64,000 nt of DNA, taken from positions 1,240,001 to 1,304,000 of the forward strand of contig OZ245818.1 in assembly GCA_965228435.1 (NCBI GenBank). The letters are read 5' to 3'. Below the pieces are notes generated by a model. The model had not been told where the DNA came from, did not search any database, and saw only the letters and a program-made list of their open reading frames with translations. The DNA is from Hoeflea_A sp965228435. GTDB lineage: Bacteria > Pseudomonadota > Alphaproteobacteria > Rhizobiales > Rhizobiaceae. The first letter of the stretch is position 1, and the number at the start of each line of letters is the position of its first letter. Positions 7,858 to 17,500 of the stretch are shown piece by piece. A program made the translations under genes and the position numbers.

Positions 7858-8843
7858 GCCTCGTGGAAAACCAGCTTTCGCCGGGCCGGCGCCTTGCATC
7901 GCTGCGGGCTTTCGTGCCCGAAATAATTATCGCGGCGCTCGCGGTCGGTACTTTCTTCGCCTTCCCCTACGATCTGGGTTTCGTGACACGCATCGTCGTC
8001 ATGATGATCTTCGTGCTGTCCCTCGACCTGGTGCTCGGCGTCGCTGGAGTGGCAACGCTCGGCCAGGCGGCGATGTACGGGATCGGAGCCTATGCGGCCG
8101 GGATCTTTGCGGTGCATGTGACAGCCGCGCCCCTTCCCGGTCTTCTGGTCGGCGCGATCGCCGGCGCCGCCATCGCCCTCGTCAGCGGCCTGCTTCTGAT
8201 GCGCGCCCGCGGACTGACGCTGATCATGCTGACCATCGCCGTTGCGCAGGTGCTTCAGGAAATCGCTAACAAGGCGCAATCGATCACCGGTGGGGCTGAC
8301 GGTCTTCGCGGCATCCGCATGGACCCCATTCTCGGGCTTTTCGAATTCGATTTCGTCGGACAGACCGGCTACGTCTATGCCGTCTGCGTCATGATCCTGG
8401 TTGTGACTTTCCTGAAGATTTTGATTGCCTCGCCGTTCGGGCTCATGGCGCGTGGCATTCACGAAAGCCCCGAACGCATGCGGGCGATCGGAACACCGGT
8501 GCGAAGCCGCCTTGTCGTCATCTACACCGTCGGCGGCGGTATTGCGGGCATCGCCGGCGCGCTTTCGGCGCAAATCACCGAACTCGTCAGCCTGGAAGTC
8601 TTCGCGTTCTCTTTGTCCGCGGAAGCCATGATCATGCTGATCCTTGGCGGAGCCGGCCGCATCTACGGCGCGCTGGTGGGCACTGTCATCTTCATGGTCA
8701 CGCACCATCTGGCCGCCGCGGTCGATCCGTTCAACTGGCTCTTCATTATCGGAGCGCTCGTCCTGATCGTGGTGTTCTTCGTCCCGAAAGGTCTGATGAG
8801 TGTGCCGACCGTCCTGCAGCGCCTGGTGGGGAGGGTGCCATGA
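7854..8843 (+). CDS. LivM-type ABC transporter permease
   Basis: A 329-residue inner-membrane permease of the LivM family and the partner of the preceding LivH-type protein. The start MSLVENQLSPGRRLASL at 7854 overlaps the upstream stop by 4 bases. The same frame is open far upstream, but that part runs inside the previous gene and has no family similarity. Conserved features are GVAGVATLGQAAMYGIGAYAAG near residue 60 and the loop GLMARGIHESPERMRAIG at about residues 195-212. It overlaps the next gene by another ATGA. Confidence 0.92.
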   Translation: MSLVENQLSPGRRLASLRAFVPEIIIAALAVGTFFAFPYDLGFVTRIVVMMIFVLSLDLVLGVAGVATLGQAAMYGIGAYAAGIFAVHVTAAPLPGLLVGAIAGAAIALVSGLLLMRARGLTLIMLTIAVAQVLQEIANKAQSITGGADGLRGIRMDPILGLFEFDFVGQTGYVYAVCVMILVVTFLKILIASPFGLMARGIHESPERMRAIGTPVRSRLVVIYTVGGGIAGIAGALSAQITELVSLEVFAFSLSAEAMIMLILGGAGRIYGALVGTVIFMVTHHLAAAVDPFNWLFIIGALVLIVVFFVPKGLMSVPTVLQRLVGRVP

Positions 8844-9589
8844 GCGAGGGATTGGTGGTTACCGGCCTCAACAAGGCATTTGGCGGCATCGTGGTCGCCA
8901 AGGATCTGAACATCAGCCTTCCTCCGGGAGCACGCACCGCTCTGATCGGGCCGAACGGGGCGGGCAAGACCACCTTTTCGAACCTGATCACCGGCATTCT
9001 TGAGCCGACCTCCGGTGAAATCATGCTCGACGGAAGGGACATTGGCGGTCTGCAGGAAGCCGAGCGGGTGAAGGCGGGTATCGCCAAGACCTTCCAGATT
9101 ACCACACTGTTCAAGGCGCTAACGGTCAGGGAGAATATTCGACTTGCCATCCTGGAGAGGGAGAACAAGACAAACCGGTGGTCGGTTCGGGCCGGCGCCT
9201 GGCGTGACATCGAAGAGGAGATCGAAACGCAGTTGGAGGCGTTCGACCTGCGGGCGGTCGCCGACCGACCGGTCGCCGAACTTGCCTACGGCCAGCAGCG
9301 GCTCGTTGAGATGGCGATGACGCTGGCCCTGAAACCGCGGATCCTGATCCTGGACGAACCGGCCGCCGGTGTCCCGTCCTCGGATAGCCACCTGATTACG
9401 GGGGCGATCGAGCGGCTGCCGGCGGATCTGTCGGTCCTCATCATCGAGCACGACATGAAGCTCGTATTCCGTGTTGCCCGGTCGATCATCGTGCTCGTCA
9501 ACGGATCGATCCTGACCGAGGGTGCGCCAGACGAGATCGCCTCCAATTCAGAGGTGCGCGAGCTTTATCTTGGGGGACACCATGACTGA
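8840..9589 (+). CDS. LivG-type ABC transporter ATPase
   Basis: A 249-residue cytoplasmic ATPase of the LivG family that energises uptake together with the LivF-type ATPase. Walker A is GPNGAGKTT, the family signature is AYGQQRLVEMAMTLA, and Walker B is RILILDEPAAGV, followed by an IIEHDMKLVF switch histidine. LivG proteins usually read LSYGQQR; here the serine is replaced by alanine, which is a minor change. It is coupled to both neighbours by overlaps (4 bases at the start, 8 at the end). Confidence 0.94.
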   Translation: MSEGLVVTGLNKAFGGIVVAKDLNISLPPGARTALIGPNGAGKTTFSNLITGILEPTSGEIMLDGRDIGGLQEAERVKAGIAKTFQITTLFKALTVRENIRLAILERENKTNRWSVRAGAWRDIEEEIETQLEAFDLRAVADRPVAELAYGQQRLVEMAMTLALKPRILILDEPAAGVPSSDSHLITGAIERLPADLSVLIIEHDMKLVFRVARSIIVLVNGSILTEGAPDEIASNSEVRELYLGGHHD

Positions 9590-10295
9590 TACGATCCTCC
9601 AGCTCTCCGGTGTCACCGCTGGCTATGGCGACACCACGGTTCTCCACAACATCGACCTATCGGTTCCAAAGGCGCAACGGCTTGCCATTATCGGTAGAAA
9701 CGGGGTGGGCAAGACCACACTCATGGCAACGATTATGGGTCTGACACGGCTGCATGCGGGAGCCATTCGCCTGAACGGAGAAGACGTCTCGGGGCTGCCT
9801 GCGCATCGGCGCTCCCATGCCGGATTGGGACTGGTCCCGCAGACCCGCGACATCTTTCCGTCATTGACAGTCGAAGAAAACCTGATCGCCGGCATGCGCG
9901 ACAGGGCCCGCCTCGATGAAGCCTACGAGATGTTTCCGCGGCTGCAGCAACGAAGACGCAACGGCGGCGGTCAGCTTTCGGGTGGAGAGCAGCAGATGCT
10001 GTCGATCGCCCGCACGCTGATGGGGCAGCCCTCGCTTCTGATGCTCGACGAGCCGCTCGAAGGCCTTGCACCGGTCATATGCGACGCGCTGATGCGTACC
10101 TTCGACAAACTTGCGGCCGACGGACGTCACACCGTGTTGCTGGTCGAGCAGCATACCGAGCTTGCGCTGGCTTTCGCGGACCGGGTTGTGATTCTCGATT
10201 CGGGTGAAATCGTCGTCGATCAGCCGGCGGCTGAACTCAGATCAAATCCGGAACTCCTGGTTCGCCATGTCGGCGTCGGGCTCGACGCCGGCTGA
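9582..10295 (+). CDS. LivF-type ABC transporter ATPase
   Basis: A 237-residue cytoplasmic ATPase of the LivF family, with Walker A GRNGVGKTT, signature LSGGEQQMLSIARTL, Walker B LLMLDEPLEGLAP and the switch histidine in LLVEQHTEL. The start MTDTILQLSGVTAGYGD at 9582 is chosen because it aligns with family N-termini and follows a GGGGGA Shine-Dalgarno inside the end of the LivG-type gene. The P450 gene follows after 48 bases. Confidence 0.94.
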   Translation: MTDTILQLSGVTAGYGDTTVLHNIDLSVPKAQRLAIIGRNGVGKTTLMATIMGLTRLHAGAIRLNGEDVSGLPAHRRSHAGLGLVPQTRDIFPSLTVEENLIAGMRDRARLDEAYEMFPRLQQRRRNGGGQLSGGEQQMLSIARTLMGQPSLLMLDEPLEGLAPVICDALMRTFDKLAADGRHTVLLVEQHTELALAFADRVVILDSGEIVVDQPAAELRSNPELLVRHVGVGLDAG

Positions 10296-10343
10296 GACCA
10301 TGAAGCGTGGCGCCCCGAACTACAGATTTTGAGGAGGAGCATC

Positions 10344-11579
10344 ATGAATAGTGAAACGCTGATCCACGGGCACAAAGCGTTCGATCCGCCGGCCGGCGTA
10401 CCGGTCTGGGACGCCGATCCCTACGACGCAGCCGTTCTGACAGACGGGCGCCCATTCTTCAGAGCGTTGCTGGAGAAGGGACCGTTCGCCTACCTGTCAC
10501 GATACGGCGTGTTGGCCTGCGGTCGCTACGACGTCACGAAGGAGGTGTTTTCCGATCACGAACGTTTCGTGTCGTCACGCGGCGTCGGTTTGTCGGACTT
10601 CAAGCTCGAGAAGCCATGGCGTCAGCCTTCCGTCGTTCTTGAAGTCGATCCGCCCTATCATACCAAGACTCGACGCGTCATCATGCGGGCCCTGTCGCCG
10701 AAGGTGGTGCGCACGTTGCGCGATGCTTTCAGGGATGATGCCGAGCGTCTTGTTGATGACGTGGTGGCCCGCGGCGACATCGAAGCCGTGACCGAGATCG
10801 CCGAAGCTTTTCCGACACGGGTGTTTCCGCGCGCCGTCGGCATCAAGGAGCCCGATACCAGGAAACTCATCGACTACGGCGCGATGGTCTTCAACGCCAT
10901 CGGCCCCGACAATGAGCTGCGGCGGTCAAGCATGGCCAAAGGTCCAGAGATTGTGCCCTGGATCAATGAACAGTGCAGCCGCAACCGGCTGACCGATGAT
11001 GGCATCGGCGCAGCGATATACTCCGCTTCCGACGACGGGGAGATTTCCGAGCAGGAAGCCGGAATGCTGGTCCGGTCTCTTCTGTCCGCGGGCGTCGACA
11101 CGACGGTCACCGGAATCGGCAACGCGCTGTGGTGCCTGGCCTCTAACCCGGGCGAGTATGCAAAACTCAGCCAGGACCCGGAGGGATTGGCGCTTGCAGC
11201 ATTCGAAGAAACCCTGCGCTACACCTCTCCTGTTCAGGCCTTCTTCAGAACCGCGGGCACGGACACGGAGGTCGCCGGCGTCCAGATCGAAGAGGGCACC
11301 AAGATCCTGTGCTTTCTCGGAGCGGCGAACTTCGATCCGCAAAAATGGGACGACCCCGAGCGCTTCGACATATCGCGGACAACCATGGGGCATCTCGCCA
11401 TGGGGGCCGGGATTCACACCTGTGTCGGCCAGAACATTGCCCGGGCGGAGGGACAGGCGGTGCTGCGGGCACTGGCCGAGCGAGTCGACCGCATCGAACT
11501 GACGGGAAAAGCGGTGTGGCGCCCTAACAACGCCATCCATGCACTCGACCGCCTGCCCCTTCGCCTGGTCGCCAAATAG
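10344..11579 (+). CDS. Cytochrome P450, CYP199-like
   Basis: A haem monooxygenase of 411 residues. The region SSRGVGLSDFKLEKPWRQPS, the LVRSLLSAGVDTT I-helix segment (A249-T254, with the acid/threonine pair D252-T253) and the SPVQAFFRT stretch resemble CYP199A enzymes of Rhodopseudomonas. Those enzymes O-demethylate or oxidise para-substituted benzoates. The EETLR of the K-helix is present, and the haem-ligand cysteine is C360 in MGAGIHTCVG. The first residue of this signature is normally Phe and is Met (M353) here. The ATG at 10344 follows GAGGAGG; an in-frame TTG at 10329 is unlikely. The adjacent ferredoxin would deliver electrons. Substrate inferred: a 4-substituted benzoate or cinnamate-type acid. 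Confidence 0.93.
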   Translation: MNSETLIHGHKAFDPPAGVPVWDADPYDAAVLTDGRPFFRALLEKGPFAYLSRYGVLACGRYDVTKEVFSDHERFVSSRGVGLSDFKLEKPWRQPSVVLEVDPPYHTKTRRVIMRALSPKVVRTLRDAFRDDAERLVDDVVARGDIEAVTEIAEAFPTRVFPRAVGIKEPDTRKLIDYGAMVFNAIGPDNELRRSSMAKGPEIVPWINEQCSRNRLTDDGIGAAIYSASDDGEISEQEAGMLVRSLLSAGVDTTVTGIGNALWCLASNPGEYAKLSQDPEGLALAAFEETLRYTSPVQAFFRTAGTDTEVAGVQIEEGTKILCFLGAANFDPQKWDDPERFDISRTTMGHLAMGAGIHTCVGQNIARAEGQAVLRALAERVDRIELTGKAVWRPNNAIHALDRLPLRLVAK

Positions 11580-11590
11580 GAAACAGCATC

Positions 11591-11911
11591 ATGCCGAAAG
11601 TTACTTATGTGAATGCGTCGGGTGTCGCGACGACGGTGGAAGCCGAGACCGGTTCGAACCTGATGGCGACGGCGCTAGCCAACGGCATCAAGGGCATCAC
11701 CGGCGAATGCGGTGGCGGTATGATGTGCGCCACGTGCCACTGTTTCGTCGATGAGGCATTTGCCGGTGGATTGCCGGAACGCAGCGAAACCGAAGACGAA
11801 ATGCTGGACTGCGCGGCCTCTGAACGACGCGAAACGAGTCGTCTCGCCTGCCAGATCGTTGTGGGATCAGACATCGACGGGATAGTCGTGCACCTTCCGG
11901 ACGAGCAGTAA
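11591..11911 (+). CDS. [2Fe-2S] ferredoxin of adrenodoxin/palustrisredoxin type
   Basis: A 106-residue electron-transfer protein, 11 bases after the P450 gene and its probable redox partner. Cluster ligands are C40, C46, C49 and C87, giving CX5CX2CX37C, the vertebrate-type (adrenodoxin, putidaredoxin) spacing. An extra cysteine, C51, lies beside the cluster motif (CATCHC). Length and the end (IVVHLPDEQ) fit the palustrisredoxin that serves CYP199A2. No NADH-ferredoxin reductase gene lies in the window, so the reductase must be shared or encoded elsewhere. Confidence 0.93.
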   Translation: MPKVTYVNASGVATTVEAETGSNLMATALANGIKGITGECGGGMMCATCHCFVDEAFAGGLPERSETEDEMLDCAASERRETSRLACQIVVGSDIDGIVVHLPDEQ

Positions 11912-12068
11912 TGACCGGAGGCGCATTGTCGGTGCCGGCCAGGATAAATTTCATAGGCTTACACAGCGGCCTGCGCATTGCTTTCAAAGGGGGAACGCTT
12001 ATCGTACGTCCGTATCGGCGCTGGGGGCTTCGATCTAAAGGCCCGGGAGATGAAGGCAACATGATCGC

Positions 12069-12617
12069 ATGACCAAATCGGCTGTCAAACCTGACAAACA
12101 GGCGCACGTCGATTCCCTCGGCGATCCGGAACGCTATTCTTCCCCCACACTGCTCAGGGACGGCCGTGCCGTCATCAACGTCGCCAACTACATCCCCTAC
12201 TTCTTTGCCGCGATCAACAATGCCCTCTCACGTGGTGCGTCGGCGCGTTATCTGGATGAGTTCGGCATCGGCATCGTGGAGTGGCGCATCGTGGCAATGC
12301 TGGCAATCGAACCCACAATCCCGGCTGCGCGCATTTGCGAAGTCGTCGCGCTGGACAAATCTGCCACCAGCCGCGGCCTGAAAAGCCTGTCCGACAAGAA
12401 AATGGTTTGCTTCGAAGAGCCGTCACGAGACGCAAGGCGTCGGATCTGGTGGCTGAGCGATTTGGGTTACGACACCCACGACAGGATTCTGGAGATTGCG
12501 CTGGAGCGCGAACGGCGACTGCTGCAGGGCGTCGACCCAGCGGATCTGGAGATAACGCTGCGTGTCATGCGAACAATGCGGCGCAATGTGCGCGATCTGG
12601 CAAGCGATGAAAGCTGA
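12069..12617 (+). CDS. MarR-family transcriptional regulator
   Basis: A 182-residue winged-helix regulator. The DNA-binding core runs from about residue 65 (GIGIVEWRIVAMLAIEP) through ICEVVALDKSATSRGLKSL (recognition helix) to the wing near RRIWWLSDLG, followed by a C-terminal dimerisation helix. It closes the transporter/P450/ferredoxin cluster, 157 bases after the ferredoxin gene. MarR proteins beside aromatic-acid genes usually act as ligand-released repressors; the palindromes at 5525 and 5663 are proposed targets. The start ATG at 12069 overlaps a three-codon mini-frame (ATG at 12061, stop overlapping the start), and the better-spaced Shine-Dalgarno (GAAGG) serves that mini-frame. Confidence 0.88.
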   Translation: MTKSAVKPDKQAHVDSLGDPERYSSPTLLRDGRAVINVANYIPYFFAAINNALSRGASARYLDEFGIGIVEWRIVAMLAIEPTIPAARICEVVALDKSATSRGLKSLSDKKMVCFEEPSRDARRRIWWLSDLGYDTHDRILEIALERERRLLQGVDPADLEITLRVMRTMRRNVRDLASDES

Positions 12618-12667
12618 GCCTGACCTGCCCCTCGGCCACCGTTGCAACAGCAGCGCAATTTGCGACT

Positions 12668-13837
12668 TCAGGAGATATGGCTGATAAAATCCGCCAGCCT
12701 TGCAGCGGCATCTTCGACCTGATCGAGACGCCGAAGGAAGCAGGCACGGAAGAATGACTTGCCACCCGGACCGAAGCCGGAACCGGGTGCCAGGCCAACG
12801 CCGGTTTCGTCGACCAGGCGCAAGGCTGCAGAGCGCGTGTCTTCCAGCCCGTCTATCGCGAAAAAAGCGTAGAACGAGCCGTCCGGGGGGACCAGGCGCA
12901 CCCGCTCGGTTGCCAACAGGGCCTGGCAGAGCGCCCGACGCGCATCGGAGGCCCGCTGTTTCTGCTGCTCGACATAGGGGTCACCGTCATTCAGCGCGGC
13001 GACGGCTCCTTGCTGCATGAAATGCGCGACTCCGGAGGTCGAATACTGGATCAGGTTCTCAAGGACCTGGCCAAGTTCTGCGGGAGCCCGCACCCAACCG
13101 ACACGCCAGCCGGTCATTGACCAGTTCTTCGAGAACGTGTTGACGAACAGAATGCGGTCGTCGTCATCCATGATGTCGAGAAAGGACGGGGCCCGGTGGC
13201 CGGAATAGTAGAAGCGGCTGTAAATCTCGTCGGCGATGATCCAGATACCATGACGACGGGCCAGATCGAGAATCGTCCGCAAATCCGCTTCGCCCGCCAC
13301 CCAGCCGGTCGGATTGGACGGCGTGTTGATGAACAGCGCGCGTGTCTGCGGGGTGATCGCATCCGCGAGGCGCTGCAGGTCCAAGGACCATCCGGCATCG
13401 CCAAACTGCATGTTGACTGGAATGGCGCTTAAGCCGGAGATTTCCGCCGCTGCCGAGATGTTCGGCCAGGAGGGCGATGCATAGACGATGTTGCTGCCCG
13501 GCGGACACAATGCCTCGACCGCCAACTTGATCGCCTGCATGCCGGAGCCGGTGACGTAAAAGTTTTCCGGCTCATGGCGTCCGCCAAAGTGCCTGACGAA
13601 ATAGTCGGCAAGTGCCTGGCGCAGCGGAGGGATACCGCGCTGCCAGGTATAGAAGGTTTCGCCCGCTTCCAGCGAACGGATGGTCGGGCGCGCGATGAAC
13701 TCGGGCGTCGGCAGGTCGCCCTCGCCCACCCACAATGGGATCAGGTTTTCAACCTGCCTGCCGTGGTTGACCACGGCAACGATGCCGCTCTCCGGTGCTC
13801 CGCGCGCCAACGGACTGATCTGATCGATGAAAGACAT
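12668..13837 (-). CDS. Class I/II pyridoxal-phosphate aminotransferase
   Basis: A 389-residue fold type I aminotransferase, close to aspartate aminotransferase-like proteins of the AAT I family. Seen: LWVGEGDLPTPEF near the N-terminus, Y-T-W-Q-R-G-I-P-P-L-R in the substrate loop, the NTPSNPTGW motif, DEIYSRFYYSG, and the cofactor lysine K237 in NTFSKNWSMTGWRVGW. The C-terminal arginine that binds the substrate carboxylate is in FFRACFLR. It stands alone, convergent with the MarR gene and 139 bases from mscL on the same strand. Amino donor and acceptor cannot be assigned. Confidence 0.92.
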   Translation of the reverse strand: MSFIDQISPLARGAPESGIVAVVNHGRQVENLIPLWVGEGDLPTPEFIARPTIRSLEAGETFYTWQRGIPPLRQALADYFVRHFGGRHEPENFYVTGSGMQAIKLAVEALCPPGSNIVYASPSWPNISAAAEISGLSAIPVNMQFGDAGWSLDLQRLADAITPQTRALFINTPSNPTGWVAGEADLRTILDLARRHGIWIIADEIYSRFYYSGHRAPSFLDIMDDDDRILFVNTFSKNWSMTGWRVGWVRAPAELGQVLENLIQYSTSGVAHFMQQGAVAALNDGDPYVEQQKQRASDARRALCQALLATERVRLVPPDGSFYAFFAIDGLEDTRSAALRLVDETGVGLAPGSGFGPGGKSFFRACFLRRLDQVEDAAARLADFISHIS

Positions 13838-13976
13838 CCATTCTTCCCAAACACGGTTATCGCTCCAACCGCGTTAGCGCGCACCAGCACAAAAATCACA
13901 TCACAATGCGTGATGATCCGATCGGCTGCATTGATGGACGGGCCGCAGCTCAAGCCGCCGGCACCGCCCTTTGGGG

Positions 13977-14390
13977 TCACTTCTTCAGAAGATCACGGAT
14001 TTCCGTCAGCAACTGGACGTCCGCCGGGGGCGCGGCCGGAGCTGCCGGCTTTGCTTCTTCCTTGCGGCGCATGTTGTTGACCGCCTTGACCATCAGGAAA
14101 ATGATCCAGGCAAGGATCAGAAAGTTGATGACGACCGTGATGAAGTTGCCGTAGGCGAAAACGGCGCCCTGTTCGCGCGCCGCGTCCAGCGTCGTCGCCG
14201 TCACAGCACTGCTGAGCGGGACAAAGTAGTCTGAAAAGTCGAAGCCGCCGAAAATCGCGCCAACAATCGGCATGATAACGTCGTCCGTGAGAGATTTGAC
14301 GATCAGGCCGAAGGCTCCGCCGATGATCACCCCGACCGCCAGGTCCATGACGTTGCCCTTGGCAACGAACTCCTTGAACTCATTGAACAT
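13977..14390 (-). CDS. mscL: Large-conductance mechanosensitive channel MscL
   Basis: This inner-membrane channel opens under membrane tension and protects against osmotic downshift. The 137-residue length and the N-terminus MFNEFKEFVAKGNVMDLAVG are diagnostic. The first pore helix continues as VIIGGAFGLIVKSLTDDVIM, a periplasmic loop follows, and the second helix is FAYGNFITVVINFLILAWII. The C-terminus carries a Lys/Glu-rich, Ala/Pro-rich linker and a short helix (LLTEIRDLLKK), as in MscL. The start at 14390 has a GAGGGG Shine-Dalgarno upstream; the in-frame ATG at 14441 is not needed. Confidence 0.97.
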   Translation of the reverse strand: MFNEFKEFVAKGNVMDLAVGVIIGGAFGLIVKSLTDDVIMPIVGAIFGGFDFSDYFVPLSSAVTATTLDAAREQGAVFAYGNFITVVINFLILAWIIFLMVKAVNNMRRKEEAKPAAPAAPPADVQLLTEIRDLLKK

Positions 14391-14551
14391 TTGTTTTCCC
14401 CTCTTTGAATACCCTGTCGAATTCCATGCCCACCTGATCAACTGTCGGCGTCTACTGGCGACAAGTCAATACAACACGTCTTTCGTCTGATTTGCCCGCG
14501 TGAGATTTGCGTCTATGCTGCGCAAACGACTGAAAAGAAGGAGTTTCTCTC

Positions 14552-17500
14552 TTGCTGCCTGGATGGGCCATTGTCAGTTCGGCCCTGCTTTATCTTGTGC
14601 TGCTGTTCGCCATCGCCAGTTATGGTGACCGCAAAAGCGCGGCCAAGCGCAATGAGGGACGCGGCCGACCGCTCATTTATGCGCTGAGCCTGGCTGTCTA
14701 TTGCACGTCGTGGACCTATTTCGGCGGCGTCGGCCTGGCGGCGGAGCGCGGTTACGAATTCCTGGCGATCTACATCGGCCCGATCTTGATGTTCACCATC
14801 GGCATGCCGGTGATCCGCCGCATCGTCAATCTGGCCAAGGCGGAGAAACTCACTTCGATTGCCGACTTCATGGCGGCACGCTATGGCAAGAACCCGACAG
14901 TTGCCGGCATCGTCGCGCTGATCGCAGTGGTCGGGACCATCCCGTACATCGCCCTGCAATTGAAGGCCGTGTCCTCGTCCGTCGAGATCATCATGTCGGA
15001 TGCAACGCTTGCCCAGCAAGGGCCCTTCTTCCTCACCGACATTTCGCTGGTGGTGGCACTGCTGCTCGCCGGTTTTGCGGTGATTTTCGGCACCCGCCAT
15101 GCCGATGCAACGGAACACCAGAACGGCCTCATCCTGGCAATAGCGACGGAATCGGTGGTCAAGCTCTTCGCTTTCACCGCTGTCGGCCTGTTCGTCACCT
15201 TTTTCCTGTTCTCTGGGCCGGCGGACCTGATGGAACAGGCCCGACAGAACGAACGGGTGATGGCATCACTCGCCTATGAGACGGCACCCGCCCGGTGGAT
15301 CGTACTGATCATGCTGTCGGCACTGGCCATCATCTTTCTGCCTCGGCAGTTCCATGTCACCGTTGTGGAAAATCGCACGGAAAGTGAGCTTCGCACCGCC
15401 CGTTATCTCTTCCCGCTGTACCTGATTGCCATCAACATCTTCGTCATTCCGATCGCCATCGCCGGGTTGCTGACCTACGGAGGCTCCGGGATCGGCGACC
15501 AGTTCGTGCTGCTGTTGCCGCTGTCGCAGGATGTCTCCTGGCTGTCGCTGGCCACATTCATCGGCGGTTTTTCCGCGGCGACCGCCATGGTCATCGTTGC
15601 ATCGGTCGCCGTCGCCATCATGATCTCGAACGATCTGGTCATACCCTTCCTGGTGCGCCGCAACCTGTTGCAGCGCGACGGCGACTGGAGTGACTTTACC
15701 GGCGCCATTTTGAAGATCCGGCGCACCGCCATCTTCTGCATCCTGATGCTCGGTTACGCGTATTACCGGGCCGCAACCGTCAACGCGGGCCTGGCCTCGA
15801 TCGGCTTGCTGTCGTTCGCTGCCATCGCCCAGTTCGCACCCGCCATGTTCGGCGGCCTGGTCTGGAAGCGCGCCAATGCGCGCGGTGCCATTGCCGGGCT
15901 GACAGCTGGCATGTTGGTCTGGGTCTATCTGTTGCTGTTGCCGAGTCTCGGCGGACCGGACAATTCGGTCGCCGCCGCCGCCGTGCTCGACTTCGTGATC
16001 CCAGGCACAAATGCCTTCACCGGCGACAATCTCGATCCGCTGGTCAATGGCGTGATTCTGAGCCTGGCGGCCAATCTGGCATTGTTCGTCTTCGGTTCGC
16101 TCAGCCGCCCTGCCCGCTCGTTGGAGCGCTTGCAGGCCGGAGTCTTCATTTCACAGCGGGCGATGGCACGCCCCGCCCGCAACGACATGCAGACCGACAT
16201 CACCGTCAAGCAGCTCAAGCAGGCGATCACCAAATATGTTGGCGCCCAGCGCACCGAGCGCTCGTTCCACACTTTTGAACTGACCCACGGCCGCTGGCTG
16301 GAGCCAACAGCGCCGGCCGATATGGAATTGGTGCGCTATGCGGAGCAGCTGCTTGGCAGCGCCATCGGATCGGCTTCCGCCCGGCTGGTTCTGTCGCTGC
16401 TGTTTCAGAAAGACGACGACCACTCCTCCGATACCGCGAGGCTGCTCGACGAGGCGTCGGAGGCTCTGCAATACAATCGCGACCTGCTGCAATCGGCACT
16501 TGGCCAGATGGACCAGGGCATTACCGTGTTCGACAGTTCCAACCGGCTGAGCGTCTGGAACCGTCGATTCCGCTCGCTGCTCGACCTGCCCGAATCGGTT
16601 GGCCAGGTGGGCATTCCGTTGGAAGACATCGTCACCATCCTGGCCGAACGCGGTGACATCAAGACCGGTCAGGTTCGCAGGACCATCGACAATTTTCTGA
16701 CGATGGACATGTCCTGGACACTGACGATGGCGGAATCGCAGCGCATCATCGAGATTCGCTCCAACACCATGCCTGACAATGGGGTGGTCACCACCTACGC
16801 CGACATCACCGAACGCGTCGCCTCGGCCAAGGCGTTGCGCCAGGCCAACGAAACGCTCGAGCAGCGCGTCGCGACCAGAACGGCGGAACTGGTCCGTGTC
16901 AACGAGGAACTGGCACAGGCCAGGGCCACTGCCGAGGAGGCCAACCTTGGCAAAACACGCTTCCTGGCCGGCGCCGGACACGACATCCTGCAACCACTCA
17001 ATGCCGCCCGCCTCTATTCGTCGGCACTGGTCGAGCGGCTTGGTGAATCGGACAATCAGGAACTGGTGCACAACATCGATTCGTCGCTGGAGTCGGTCGA
17101 ATCCATCCTTGGTGCAGTGCTCGACATTTCACGTCTCGATACGGGCGCGATGACGCCACAGATCAACAGTTTCCCTCTCAACGACGTGCTGCGCCGGATC
17201 GAAACCGATTTTCAGCCGTTGGCGGCGGAAAAAAATCTACGGCTGAAAGTCATGCCAACGTCCGTGATGGTTCGCTCGGATCCGAACCTGTTGCGGCGCC
17301 TTATTCAAAACCTGGTCTCCAACGCCATCAAATATACCGAGAACGGCCGCGTCCTGGTCGGTGTCAGACGATCTGGCAAAATGGTGTTTCTCCAGGTTCT
17401 CGATACGGGTATCGGGATCCCCACCGACAGTCAGCAGACGGTCTTCAGGGAGTTTACCCGTCTGGATGAAGGGGCAAAGACCGCGGCGGGACTCGGCCTC

